This document shows positions 42,872 to 51,158 of a DNA stretch of 64,000 nucleotides, in pieces (the stretch's first letter is position 1; every line of letters starts with the position of its first letter). The notes beneath the pieces are model-generated. The model was not told where the DNA came from. It made no database searches and saw only the letters and a list, made by a program, of their open reading frames with translations. The DNA is from Rhodobacteraceae bacterium Alg238-R152 (GTDB lineage Bacteria > Pseudomonadota > Alphaproteobacteria > Rhodobacterales > Rhodobacteraceae), in the NCBI GenBank assembly GCA_900537125.1, contig UNRJ01000004.1:186001-250000 (forward strand), read 5' to 3'. Both the position numbers and the translations under genes were made by a program.

Positions 42872-44866
42872 ATGTCGCAGACGCAGATAAATCAAACCGC
42901 CGATAAGCCTGCCAAAGACCGTCCCTGGTTGATTCGAACCTACGCAGGCCATTCCACCGCTGAGGCCTCCAACGCGCTCTATCGCTCCAATCTGGAAAAA
43001 GGCCAAACTGGCCTCTCGGTGGCTTTCGATCTGCCAACACAGACCGGCTATGACAGTGACCATATTCTGGCGCGTGGTGAAGTTGGCAAGGTGGGCGTGC
43101 CCGTTTGCCACTTGGGTGATATGCGCACTCTGTTTGATCAGATTCCTCTGGAACAGATGAACACCTCCATGACGATCAACGCCACCGCCCCTTGGCTTCT
43201 GGCGCTGTATATCGCAGCAGCAGAAGAGCAAGGCGCTGACGTGACCAAGCTGCAGGGCACGGTACAAAACGATCTGATCAAAGAGTACTTATCACGCGGC
43301 ACCTACATCTGCCCGCCAGATCCAAGCCTCAAAATGATCGCGGATGTGGCCGAATATTGTTACATCAACGTGCCCAAATGGAACCCGATGAACGTTTGTT
43401 CCTACCACCTGCAAGAGGCCGGCGCGACACCTGAACAAGAGCTGGCCTTTGCTCTGGCCACAGCCATTGCCGTTCTCGACGCGCTCAAACCTCGTGTACC
43501 GGCCGAAGATTTCCCCGCCCTCGCGGGGCGCATCTCATTTTTTGTGAACGCAGGTATCCGCTTCGTAACCGAAATGTGCAAAATGCGGGCCTTTGTGGAT
43601 CTCTGGGACGAAATCCTCGAAACCCGCTACGGCGTCGAAAACCCAAAATACCGCCGCTTCCGCTATGGCGTTCAGGTAAATTCCCTTGGGCTGACCGAGC
43701 AGCAGCCGGAAAACAACGTTTATCGTATACTAATTGAAATGCTGGCTGTGACGCTTTCCAAAAACGCACGGGCTCGGGCGGTGCAATTACCGGCATGGAA
43801 CGAAGCGCTTGGTTTGCCACGTCCATGGGATCAGCAATGGTCCATGCGCATGCAACAAATCATGGCCTTTGAAACAGACCTTTTGGAATACGACGACCTG
43901 TTTGACGGAAATCCAGCGGTCGATTCAAAAGTGAATGCCTTAAAAGACGGCGCACGACGTGAATTGGCCAATTTGGAAAGCATGGGCGGCGCCATTGGCG
44001 CTATTGATTATATGAAATCCCGCCTTGTCGATAGCAACGCCGAACGTTTGAACCGCATCGAAGCAGGCGAAACCGTTGTTGTCGGCGTGAACAAATTTCA
44101 AAAAGGCGAGCCGTCGCCGCTCATGACCGGAGACGGCGGCATCATGGTGGTTGATCCTGCTGTGGAGCAGAAACAGATTGGGCGCCTGGGCGAGTGGCGC
44201 AGCCAACGTAACACCGCCGCCGTGGAAAAGGCTCTGGCCGACCTGCGCGCCGCTGCCGCAGATGGTAAAAACGTCATGCCCGCATCCATCGCAGCGGCCA
44301 AGGCCGGCGTCACAACCGGTGAGTGGGCCGCACAAATGCGGATTGTGCATGGTGAATACCGCGGCCCAACAGGTGTATCAGGCGCGCCATCCAACAAAAC
44401 CGAAGGCCTGGACGACCTGCGCGCCGCCGTGGATGCGGTGTCTGACAAGCTTGGGAGACGTCTCAAGTTTGTTATTGGAAAACCGGGACTTGATGGCCAT
44501 TCCAATGGCGCAGAGCAAATTGCCTTCCGGGCTCGCGATTGCGGCATGGACATCACCTATGAAGGTATCCGGCTAACACCCGAGGAGATTGTGACTAAGG
44601 CGCAGGAAGACCAGGCCCATGTTGTCGGCTTGTCGATTCTGTCCGGCTCCCATATCCCACTGATCGAAGACTTGATGCTGCGGATGCGTGACGCAGGCTT
44701 GGGGGACACGCCAGTCATTGTTGGAGGGATCATTCCAGACGAGGATGCAGACCGATTGCGCGCCATGGGTGTGGCTCGCGTCTATACGCCCAAAGATTTT
44801 GAACTGAACACCATCATGGGCGACATTGTCACCTTGGCGAATCCAAACCCGGTTGCCGCGCAATAG
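42872..44866 (+). CDS. ecm: Ethylmalonyl-CoA mutase
   Basis: Coenzyme B12-dependent rearrangement of (2R)-ethylmalonyl-CoA to (2S)-methylsuccinyl-CoA. The 664-residue protein has the methylmalonyl-CoA mutase barrel (TYAGHSTAEASNALYRSNLEKGQTGLSVAFDLPTQTGYDSDH at the start, AEYCYINVPKWNPMNVCSYH) and a C-terminal cobalamin domain with the DxHxxG base-off motif in GLDGHSNGAEQ (about residue 540), then SILSGSHIPLI and VGGIIPDEDADRL. The N-terminal catalytic region matches the Ecm/MeaA clade. It is near ccr, as in Rhodobacter. A 9-base hairpin follows. Confidence 0.95.
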   Translation: MSQTQINQTADKPAKDRPWLIRTYAGHSTAEASNALYRSNLEKGQTGLSVAFDLPTQTGYDSDHILARGEVGKVGVPVCHLGDMRTLFDQIPLEQMNTSMTINATAPWLLALYIAAAEEQGADVTKLQGTVQNDLIKEYLSRGTYICPPDPSLKMIADVAEYCYINVPKWNPMNVCSYHLQEAGATPEQELAFALATAIAVLDALKPRVPAEDFPALAGRISFFVNAGIRFVTEMCKMRAFVDLWDEILETRYGVENPKYRRFRYGVQVNSLGLTEQQPENNVYRILIEMLAVTLSKNARARAVQLPAWNEALGLPRPWDQQWSMRMQQIMAFETDLLEYDDLFDGNPAVDSKVNALKDGARRELANLESMGGAIGAIDYMKSRLVDSNAERLNRIEAGETVVVGVNKFQKGEPSPLMTGDGGIMVVDPAVEQKQIGRLGEWRSQRNTAAVEKALADLRAAAADGKNVMPASIAAAKAGVTTGEWAAQMRIVHGEYRGPTGVSGAPSNKTEGLDDLRAAVDAVSDKLGRRLKFVIGKPGLDGHSNGAEQIAFRARDCGMDITYEGIRLTPEEIVTKAQEDQAHVVGLSILSGSHIPLIEDLMLRMRDAGLGDTPVIVGGIIPDEDADRLRAMGVARVYTPKDFELNTIMGDIVTLANPNPVAAQ

Positions 44867-44919
44867 CGCGGATGTTCCCAGCGTATCAGTCCCAATTTTC
44901 AAGAAATCCGCAGATTTTA

Positions 44920-44941
44920 CGGGTAGGGAAAACCCTACCCG
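44920..44941 (+). terminator. Strong hairpin after ecm
   Basis: Perfect nine-base stem CGGGTAGGG / CCCTACCCG with an AAAA tetraloop, 54 bases after the ecm stop. There is no T run behind it, so it may act as a 3' stabiliser or a factor-assisted terminator. Confidence 0.6.
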
Positions 44942-45056
44942 CAATCAAAGGTTGCAAAATTTGAAATGTAACTCTCAAAAATAGTTTTACGCCTTGCATA
45001 TCCGTGTGACGCCCTGCGAAAATCGGCTCAGACCAATAAATGAGTGGATCTCCGGA

Positions 45057-45371
45057 ATGAATTTGGAAGATATGAGCCGAGAAGCCCTGATTGATTTGCG
45101 AGCGCAGATTGATATCCAGCTGGAAAAACGCGAGGCTCAACGCAAAACTGATGCGCTAAAAGCCATCGAAGAAGCCGCCGAAAAATACGGTTTCTCTCTG
45201 GAAGAGCTGGCCAGTGTTACCGGCAAAAAGCGTGGCGGCCTGATGAAAGGTGTCCCAAAATACGCGCACCCCGACGACAAAACCAAAACCTGGACTGGCA
45301 AAGGCCGCAAACCAAAGTGGTTTGACGAAGCGCTGGCTGCGGGTATCACACCGGACGCTATGGAAATCTGA
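45057..45371 (+). CDS. H-NS histone-like family DNA-binding protein (HvrA-type)
   Basis: A 104-residue nucleoid protein. The N-terminal half is a predicted oligomerising coiled coil (MSREALIDLRAQIDIQLEKREAQRKTDALKAIEEAAEKYGFS); the C-terminal half carries the H-NS DNA-binding core KYAHPDDKTKTWTGKGRKPKWFDEALAAG. Rhodobacter relatives (HvrA, Spb) adjust photosynthesis and nitrogen genes, and others silence AT-rich foreign DNA. ATG 45057 is preferred to 44994 because the family begins with this Met. A strong terminator follows. Confidence 0.9.
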   Translation: MNLEDMSREALIDLRAQIDIQLEKREAQRKTDALKAIEEAAEKYGFSLEELASVTGKKRGGLMKGVPKYAHPDDKTKTWTGKGRKPKWFDEALAAGITPDAMEI

Positions 45372-45392
45372 GCCCCCACAGGCTCACAATTC

Positions 45393-45437
45393 AAAAGCCG
45401 GAGCACGCGTACCTACGCTGCTCCGGCTTTTGTTTTT
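45393..45437 (+). terminator. Rho-independent terminator after the H-NS-like gene
   Basis: Perfect thirteen-base arms AAAAGCCGGAGCA and TGCTCCGGCTTTT around a thirteen-base loop, followed by TGTTTTT. Confidence 0.95.
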
Positions 45438-45555
45438 CGCAGCAGATGTTTCTCTAATTTTCGACTTGTGCCACGATAGTTTTTTGAGCATCTGATTCAC
45501 TCTTACGTGTTTGCGCATGCCGCACACGCCCCTACAAAGACCAAAAGGAATTGCC

Positions 45556-46260
45556 ATGACTGTTCATATCGGAGCCCAACCCGGAGACATCGCAGAAACC
45601 GTTCTTCTGCCTGGCGATCCTTACCGTGCCAAATGGGCGGCAGACACATTTCTCACTGACGTCAAATTGGTGAACGAAGTGCGCGGCATGCTAGGTTTCA
45701 CCGGCATGTGGAAAGGCAACCGCGTCACCATCCACGGCTCTGGTATGGGCATGCCCTCCCTGTCGATCTACGTCAACGAACTGATCAAAGACTACGGCGC
45801 AAAAACCCTGATCCGCATCGGTTCCTGTGGCGGCATGCAACACAGCGTGAAAGTACGCGACGTGATTGTCGCCATGACCGCGACCACGCTCTCCACTCCG
45901 TCACGTGGCATCTTCAAGGAATTGAACTTCGCCCCCTGTGCGGATTACGGCCTGCTGCGCGCAGCTGCAGATGCTGCCGAAGCCAAAGGCACAGCCACCC
46001 ACGTGGGCGGCATCTACAGCTCCGACGTGTTCTACGACGAACGCCCGGACCTGACCGAGCAGATGACCCGACACGGCATCCTTGGCGTCGAAATGGAAGC
46101 TGCCGAGCTCTACAACCTCGCCGCGCGCCACGGCCGCCGCGCCCTGGCGGTGCTCACCGTGTCAGACCACCTGCTGACCGGCGAAGCCCTGCCGTCTGAG
46201 GACCGAGAAAAAACCTTTGGTGACATGGTGGAAATCGCGCTGGAAGCCGCTTTCGCCTGA
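45556..46260 (+). CDS. deoD: Purine-nucleoside phosphorylase (DeoD-type)
   Basis: Phosphorolysis of purine (deoxy)ribonucleosides to base and sugar 1-phosphate, for salvage. The 234-residue hexameric-type enzyme shows [90 protein letters not shown] (catalytic Asp in the late SDH motif) and [27 protein letters not shown] upstream of 45556 supports this ATG over the one at 45511. Confidence 0.95.
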   Translation: MTVHIGAQPGDIAETVLLPGDPYRAKWAADTFLTDVKLVNEVRGMLGFTGMWKGNRVTIHGSGMGMPSLSIYVNELIKDYGAKTLIRIGSCGGMQHSVKVRDVIVAMTATTLSTPSRGIFKELNFAPCADYGLLRAAADAAEAKGTATHVGGIYSSDVFYDERPDLTEQMTRHGILGVEMEAAELYNLAARHGRRALAVLTVSDHLLTGEALPSEDREKTFGDMVEIALEAAFA

Positions 46261-46371
46261 TCGGCAACACATCCCGCCAGGCGGCCACGCACATCTTGCG
46301 ACAGGCCGCCTGACATGCCACACACGCCCCAAACCGCTGCAGCCGCAGCTCATCGACACAAGGGGCCCTCC

Positions 46372-47037
46372 ATGACACGTGTATTGCAAGCTCAACGCAA
46401 GGAACCGGTTTCCGGCGAAACCCGCTCTGCGGTGATTTTCCTGCATGGCTATGGCGCCAATGGCGCTGACCTGATGGGCTTGGCTGATCCGCTGGCTGAA
46501 CATCTGCCAGACACGCTGTTCATCGCCCCTGACGCGCCAGAAGAAATCCCCGGCATGCCCATGGGCCGCCAATGGTTTCCAATCCCTTGGATCGATGGCT
46601 CCTCTGAGGAAGAAAGCGAGCGCGGCATGTTGGCCGCCGTCGAAGATCTCAACGCTTTCCTCGATGCGGTTATGGTCGACGAAGACCTCCTGCCCGAACA
46701 GGTTGTGCTCCTTGGTTTCTCCCAAGGCACCATGATGAGCCTGCACGTCGCGCCGCGTCGCGAAGACGAACTGGCGGGCATCGTGGCCTTCTCCGGTCGC
46801 CTGCTGCAACCGGATTTGCTCAAAGACGAAGCTGTCAGCAAACCGCCAATCCTGCTGATCCATGGCGACCAAGATGACGTGGTGCCGCCGCAGTCCCTTC
46901 CCGAAGCGGCCGAGGCCCTGCAAGAGGCTGGTTTCACTGACGTTTACGCCCACATCATGAAAGGCACTGCACACGGCATTGCACCGGATGGGCTAAGCGT
47001 CGCGCTCGCCTTCATGCGCGACAAACTGGGCCTTTAG
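46372..47037 (+). CDS. Alpha/beta-hydrolase, carboxylesterase/phospholipase family (YpfH/EstB-like)
   Basis: A 221-residue serine hydrolase of PF02230: FLHGYGANGADLMGLADPLAEHLPDTLFIAPDAPE with the oxyanion loop, LLGFSQGTMMSLH with the nucleophile elbow GxSxG (Ser about residue 118), the acid in HGDQDDVVPP and the His in GTAHGIAPDG. It likely cleaves small esters or lysophospholipids in the cytoplasm. AAGGGGCC lies before ATG 46372; the extension to 46315 is rejected. Confidence 0.88.
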   Translation: MTRVLQAQRKEPVSGETRSAVIFLHGYGANGADLMGLADPLAEHLPDTLFIAPDAPEEIPGMPMGRQWFPIPWIDGSSEEESERGMLAAVEDLNAFLDAVMVDEDLLPEQVVLLGFSQGTMMSLHVAPRREDELAGIVAFSGRLLQPDLLKDEAVSKPPILLIHGDQDDVVPPQSLPEAAEALQEAGFTDVYAHIMKGTAHGIAPDGLSVALAFMRDKLGL

Positions 47038-47137
47038 GGCCACGCCCAAGTAATTTCGCGACGCTCCAGGACCCCAAGTGGCAAAAGTGTTTTGTCCCGC
47101 TTAGACGCTGGGGTAGGAATCCATAAGATTTTACGTA

Positions 47138-48838
47138 TTGGATTTGATCGTGTCAGCTACTGTGAACCCTAAGATTTCTTCTTTCAGCCAATCTAGAGGT
47201 GGCGCGCGCGCCAAGCTGGCAGCTCTGCTCTGCGCGACGGCACTCATACCGGCTCAGGCCGTCTTTGCCCAAAGCGCAAACCCGCTGGATCTTGCCCCAA
47301 ACCGCATCGTCTCCCTTGAAACCGGCAATATGTACGAGGCCGGGACATTGGAGCTCAATGTGGGGGCTCGCCAAACCAGCCCTGACGACCGCGCCGGCAC
47401 CGGAAACCAAAACTATCACGGCGGCGGCAGCTACGCCTTTACTGACCGCTTCACCCTAGGGGTGGAGCTTCAGAACTATATCGACCCAGTTGGCGGGCCC
47501 ATCGCTGGTTTGCCTGGCGCAGGCCCGGACAAGGTTCCGCAACTGGAAACCAACCAAATTGCCCTTTGGGGCAAATACCAACTTTACAAAGATGATCGCT
47601 GGGCCATTGCCGCATTGGGCTCCGCCGAGGTCTTCACCACGATGAAAACCGATCTGTGGGGCAGTTGGCTCAATCCACAGTCCAACATTGTGATTGGCGC
47701 TATCAAAGCTCCTATCTCCTATTCGGTATCACCCAAGCTGCAACTGCACCTCACACCAGGTATCACCCTTGGGCCAGATGAAATCGACGGTGATCAATTC
47801 TACGGCAACATGGTGACCATGGGCGCCGGTGTCACCTATCGCGCGCATCCGCGTTTGGCCCTCTTTGGCAGTGTCGAAACCGTGCTCAACGGCGAAAATA
47901 CAATTGCGAGTGACGGCAACTGGACAACACAGCCTGTTTGGTCCGCGGGTGGTCGATATAACGTAACCCCTCGGCTGGCCTTCGAAGGCTATCTGACAAA
48001 TGGATTTGGCGTTTCTCCAGCCACCAGCGCTTGGGCGTTCTGGCCAGATGGCGACCACCTCTTGGTCGGTGGCCGGTTGGTTTACACCCCGGGCGACACA
48101 CGGGACGTGAGCTATCGTACGCTCTCCTTGCCAGCGACCCAACCGCAGTTGAACACCCAGCAAGACGGCTTCACACTTGGCTCCGCCGCCACGCTGGAGC
48201 CGGGTTTGATGCGCGCTGACCTCTGGTATGGCAGCGGCAACAACTCCGGTGCCTCGATCAATTTCAGCCCCGATCGCGATATCGAGCTGCAATTTCTGTT
48301 TGAGCAATTCTCTGACAACGCCACCTCAGACCCCAGCCTCGTGCCAACAACTCATGTGCGCTACATGATTGGCCCAAAACTGCGCTTTATGGATCAAAAC
48401 AACGGCAATCCATTCTCCCTTGCAGGACGCATGCTGTACGGGCGCCAAATCAGCCCCGGCTCTCTGAAAGTTGGCGTTTTCTACACCGACCTCACCGCCA
48501 ACTACAAAACCGGCAATGGCTTCTCTTTCACGGCCAGCCCAAAAGTCGCAGCGTGGGGCAGCAAAGAGCTCATCGGACTGGGGATGGGCGTGGCCTATGG
48601 CTTTGGCAACGGTCTCGAGTTGATGGCCGAAGCCACGCCAATTGGCCGCGACGGCAGCGAAACCACCTGGGCAGCAGGCGCCCGTTATCACTTTGGCCAG
48701 TCCGGTTTCTCCGTCGACGCACAGGCCACAAATGCGATTGGGCGACACGGCATTGGCAGCATGATTGCCCAAGACGACACACGGTTCGCGTTGACCTTGT
48801 CTAAGACCTTTGACATCTCAGGCGTCAAATTCTGGTGA
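47138..48838 (+). CDS. Predicted outer-membrane beta-barrel protein
   Basis: About 565 residues with an N-terminal signal peptide (AKLAALLCATALIPAQAVFAQSA, after a basic n-region) and many short amphipathic strands with alternating aromatic and small residues (FTLGVELQNYI, LQLHLTPGITLGP, GAGVTYRAHPRLALFGSVETVL, LKVGVFYTDLTANYKTGNGFSF), ending in Trp (GVKFW), typical of barrel assembly signals. I do not recognise the family. Start is uncertain: TTG 47138 or GTG 47150, neither with a clear ribosome site. A hairpin at 48873-48899 follows the stop. Confidence 0.65.
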   Translation: MDLIVSATVNPKISSFSQSRGGARAKLAALLCATALIPAQAVFAQSANPLDLAPNRIVSLETGNMYEAGTLELNVGARQTSPDDRAGTGNQNYHGGGSYAFTDRFTLGVELQNYIDPVGGPIAGLPGAGPDKVPQLETNQIALWGKYQLYKDDRWAIAALGSAEVFTTMKTDLWGSWLNPQSNIVIGAIKAPISYSVSPKLQLHLTPGITLGPDEIDGDQFYGNMVTMGAGVTYRAHPRLALFGSVETVLNGENTIASDGNWTTQPVWSAGGRYNVTPRLAFEGYLTNGFGVSPATSAWAFWPDGDHLLVGGRLVYTPGDTRDVSYRTLSLPATQPQLNTQQDGFTLGSAATLEPGLMRADLWYGSGNNSGASINFSPDRDIELQFLFEQFSDNATSDPSLVPTTHVRYMIGPKLRFMDQNNGNPFSLAGRMLYGRQISPGSLKVGVFYTDLTANYKTGNGFSFTASPKVAAWGSKELIGLGMGVAYGFGNGLELMAEATPIGRDGSETTWAAGARYHFGQSGFSVDAQATNAIGRHGIGSMIAQDDTRFALTLSKTFDISGVKFW

Positions 48839-48872
48839 ACTGAACCGGTTCATCACACGTCAAATCAATCCC

Positions 48873-48899
48873 CTTGCCTGCCAATCAGGCGAGGGGGTC
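48873..48899 (+). terminator. Hairpin after the outer-membrane protein gene
   Basis: CCCCTTGCCTG and CAGGCGAGGGG pair around a CCAAT loop with one wobble. No T run follows, so termination would be weak or factor-dependent. Confidence 0.5.
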
Positions 48900-49001
48900 A
48901 TGCTTGAGGCGCGAGCGTCACAAGCCTGTTACCCATCTGTGCCACGTTGCACTTGCCTCATCACAATGGGCGGAGACGTATATTGTGAGGCTTGTCAGAA
49001 T

Positions 49002-49049
49002 TGGACCACGAGATATAGTGGTCCCAGGCCGCGTGCCACTGCGGCACGC
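49002..49049 (+). promoter_or_regulatory. Two consecutive hairpins in the leader of the HNH gene
   Basis: GGACCAC...GTGGTCC (about 49002-49024, loop GAGATATA) is followed directly by GCGTGCC...GGCACGC (about 49031-49048). The HNH ribosome site GAGGGAG starts at 49057. Possible RNA-level control; no known riboswitch class recognised. Confidence 0.4.
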
Positions 49050-49070
49050 GCGCAGCGAGGGAGCTCCTCT

Positions 49071-49655
49071 ATGGACGGTGACTTTAGGACGGAATTCACA
49101 CGACATCCCGGCGGGTTGAAACATCACCCCGCTCTGGTGCTGAATGCGGACTACCGGCCCCTCTCTTACTACCCACTTTCACTATGGCCTTGGCAAGACG
49201 CCATCAAAGCCGCCTACATGGACCGGGTCGACATAATTGCCGAATACGACCAAGTGGTGCGCAGCCCCTCTACCGAAATACGGATACCTTCGGTTGTGGT
49301 GCTCAAAGACTATGTCAAACTGCAAAAGCGCGTGGCCTTCACGCGCTTTAATCTTTTTCTACGGGACGGGTTTTGTTGCCAGTATTGCGGCGCCCGTGGC
49401 GATCTGACGTTTGACCACGTCATCCCGCGTGCTGCAGGCGGGGTAACCAGTTGGGAGAACGTGGTTGCTGCCTGCTCCCCCTGTAACCTGAAAAAAGGCT
49501 CCAAAAGCCTGCGACAGGCCGGCATGAACCTACGCAAACCACCGCGTCAGCCGGGTCCGGGAGAGCTGCGCAATATCGGACGAAAATTCCCCCCCAACTT
49601 CCTGCACGACAGCTGGATGGACTATCTTTATTGGGACGCAGAACTCGACGCCTGA
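49071..49655 (+). CDS. HNH endonuclease
   Basis: A 194-residue HNH-family nuclease. The N-terminal half contains ALVLNADYRPLSYYPLSLWPWQDAIKAAYMDRVDIIAEYD, typical of the RRXRR-less HNH_5 group. The zinc-ribbon nuclease core is CQYCGARGDLTFDHVIPRAAGGVTSWENVVAACSPCNLKKG (two CxxC pairs plus DH and N...N/H catalytic positions). Proteins of this type are widespread in alphaproteobacterial chromosomes and are not known to be part of restriction systems; function uncertain. ATG 49071 with GAGGGAG upstream is chosen; the frame is open to 48810 but that part lacks family similarity. Confidence 0.87.
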   Translation: MDGDFRTEFTRHPGGLKHHPALVLNADYRPLSYYPLSLWPWQDAIKAAYMDRVDIIAEYDQVVRSPSTEIRIPSVVVLKDYVKLQKRVAFTRFNLFLRDGFCCQYCGARGDLTFDHVIPRAAGGVTSWENVVAACSPCNLKKGSKSLRQAGMNLRKPPRQPGPGELRNIGRKFPPNFLHDSWMDYLYWDAELDA

Positions 49656-49755
49656 CACATCCCGTGAGAAGCGTTAACACGCCTCTGCACTGAAAACATC
49701 GCACCTCCGCGATACAGTCGTGATACCGACAACATACCGACGTGGTTTTTGATGG

Positions 49756-50616
49756 TTAACGCGGCACTCCGTGGCTCCTGTCGTAGCCGTTGACCTCAGG
49801 CGGTGTCCACCCACCCAAAGCGCCTTCCTCAGGCGCAAACACCTCCACCAACATCGGGTAACACGCCGCCGTATCAGAGCTGTGTTCACTGGAACAATCG
49901 CCCCCCGGACAAGCGCTCAGCGCCCCCAACAGGTCAATTTCAGCAAAGAACTCCAGATAGTCCCCCGGCCGCACCGGACTGGCTTTCATGAAGTACTGTC
50001 CTGTATCCCGTGTGAACCCGGTGCACATAAAGACATTAAGAACATCATGCACATATGGCTCCGCCTCCCGCAGCGACATACCCGTGTGGTCTGCCAACGC
50101 CCGCGTCAAATTGGAGTGGCAGCAGTAGTGATACTGATCCCCACTCAACAGGTTGCCCGTATAGGGATCGCACCGTGTACCAATCACGTCATGCACCGAC
50201 CCACCATAGTCATCAATGCCGTACCATCCCAAAGTGTCCTCCACGATGGTCGCCATTGGCCGCAGAGAGGGCAAACTGGTCCACATACGTTCGCCCGTTG
50301 AGATGTGCGTCCCGTGTAAAGCCCTTGTTTTGCCCGAGAAAAATCTCTCATTCAGGTCGTTTGAATGCCACAAATTCAGGTCACCAACTTGTGGCCCTTC
50401 CACCGATGAAATCCGAAAAAACTGCCCCGCAGGCACCTCAAAACACCGCGCATCCCGCGCCGGTATCAGCACCTCATCAACCTTCGTGGCAGTCTCACGC
50501 GCCGCTTGATACAGCGCCATCGGCGCCTCCGGCAGTGTCTCATTGGGATAGCAAATCACCGGCTTAATCGCGCGGCGGTCGTCGGCATCGGCGGGGGGCA
50601 AAGGCATGTCTGTCAT
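49756..50616 (-). CDS. DUF1989 / urea carboxylase-associated family protein
   Basis: A 286-residue protein with the DUF1989 pattern: VLIPARDARCFEVPAGQFFRISSVEGPQVGDLNLWHSNDLNERF, HGTHISTGERMWTSLPSLRPMATIVEDT, the HDVIGTRCDPYT Cys motif, CCHSNLTRALADHTGM and FMCTGFTRDTGQYFMKASPVRPGDYLEFFAEIDLL. Paralogues sit beside urea carboxylase; no such gene is nearby, so this is a stand-alone member. Conserved Cys and His residues suggest a metal-bound enzyme. ATG 50616 is preferred to 50652. Confidence 0.82.
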   Translation of the reverse strand: MTDMPLPPADADDRRAIKPVICYPNETLPEAPMALYQAARETATKVDEVLIPARDARCFEVPAGQFFRISSVEGPQVGDLNLWHSNDLNERFFSGKTRALHGTHISTGERMWTSLPSLRPMATIVEDTLGWYGIDDYGGSVHDVIGTRCDPYTGNLLSGDQYHYCCHSNLTRALADHTGMSLREAEPYVHDVLNVFMCTGFTRDTGQYFMKASPVRPGDYLEFFAEIDLLGALSACPGGDCSSEHSSDTAACYPMLVEVFAPEEGALGGWTPPEVNGYDRSHGVPR

Positions 50617-50665
50617 GCCGCGATCCTGCCCCCGACCAGCACACTCTTGCAATGCAAAAATTGTG

Positions 50666-51103
50666 TTATTTCACAGTGATGGTGATCACCTCAGACACAA
50701 CCGGTGGGTTGTGCGGCACATGAAATTCGTCCCCCAAAACCAGCTGCAATGTGTGCGTACCCGCAGGCAAATCCAGCATCACCTCGGTCTGCCCACCGCC
50801 AAAATGCTTGTGATTGTCATCTGTCGGCACACCGTTTTCCATCAACTCTGCATCCTCCACGCCCTCACCAAGAGGTGGGCGGTTGATAAAAATGTGATGG
50901 TGGCCGGTGTTCTCTTTCTCGGTTCCTGCAGGTGCAACCCCCATGCCGGACAGCCCAAAGTTCACCACAAACGGCGCTTCCACAGAATCGCCATCACCGA
51001 GATTTATGAAATAGACGGTCGCCCCATCAGGTGACGGCGTATCCCCTGCAAAAGCCTGAGAACTCAGCATAATTGCCAATGCAGCTGCAAATTTCTTCAT
51101 CAC
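50666..51103 (-). CDS. DUF4399 periplasmic protein
   Basis: A 145-residue secreted protein with a signal peptide (MMKKFAAALAIMLSSQAFA) and the DUF4399 signature: VYFINLGDGDSVEAPFVVNFGLSGMGVAPAG, GHHHIFIN, HKHFGGGQTEVMLDLPAGTHTLQLVLGDEFHVPHNPPVVSE. The His cluster (HHH, HKH, HVPH) suggests metal binding. Function not known to me. It lies 49 bases upstream of the DUF1989 gene and may share its transcript. Confidence 0.83.
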   Translation of the reverse strand: MMKKFAAALAIMLSSQAFAGDTPSPDGATVYFINLGDGDSVEAPFVVNFGLSGMGVAPAGTEKENTGHHHIFINRPPLGEGVEDAELMENGVPTDDNHKHFGGGQTEVMLDLPAGTHTLQLVLGDEFHVPHNPPVVSEVITITVK

Positions 51104-51158
51104 ATTTCCTCCGAACTCTTAAACAATACTCGAAGGATACCACAGATCGGAAACTGCT

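Noticed and set aside
42930-42955. tRNA T-arm-like GATTCGAACCTACG
   Set aside because: It lies inside ecm and encodes the conserved IRTYAG residues; no cloverleaf can be drawn around it.
48810-49070. Upstream extension of the HNH nuclease
   Set aside because: It would overlap the outer-membrane protein gene and run through two hairpins; a good ribosome site stands before ATG 49071.
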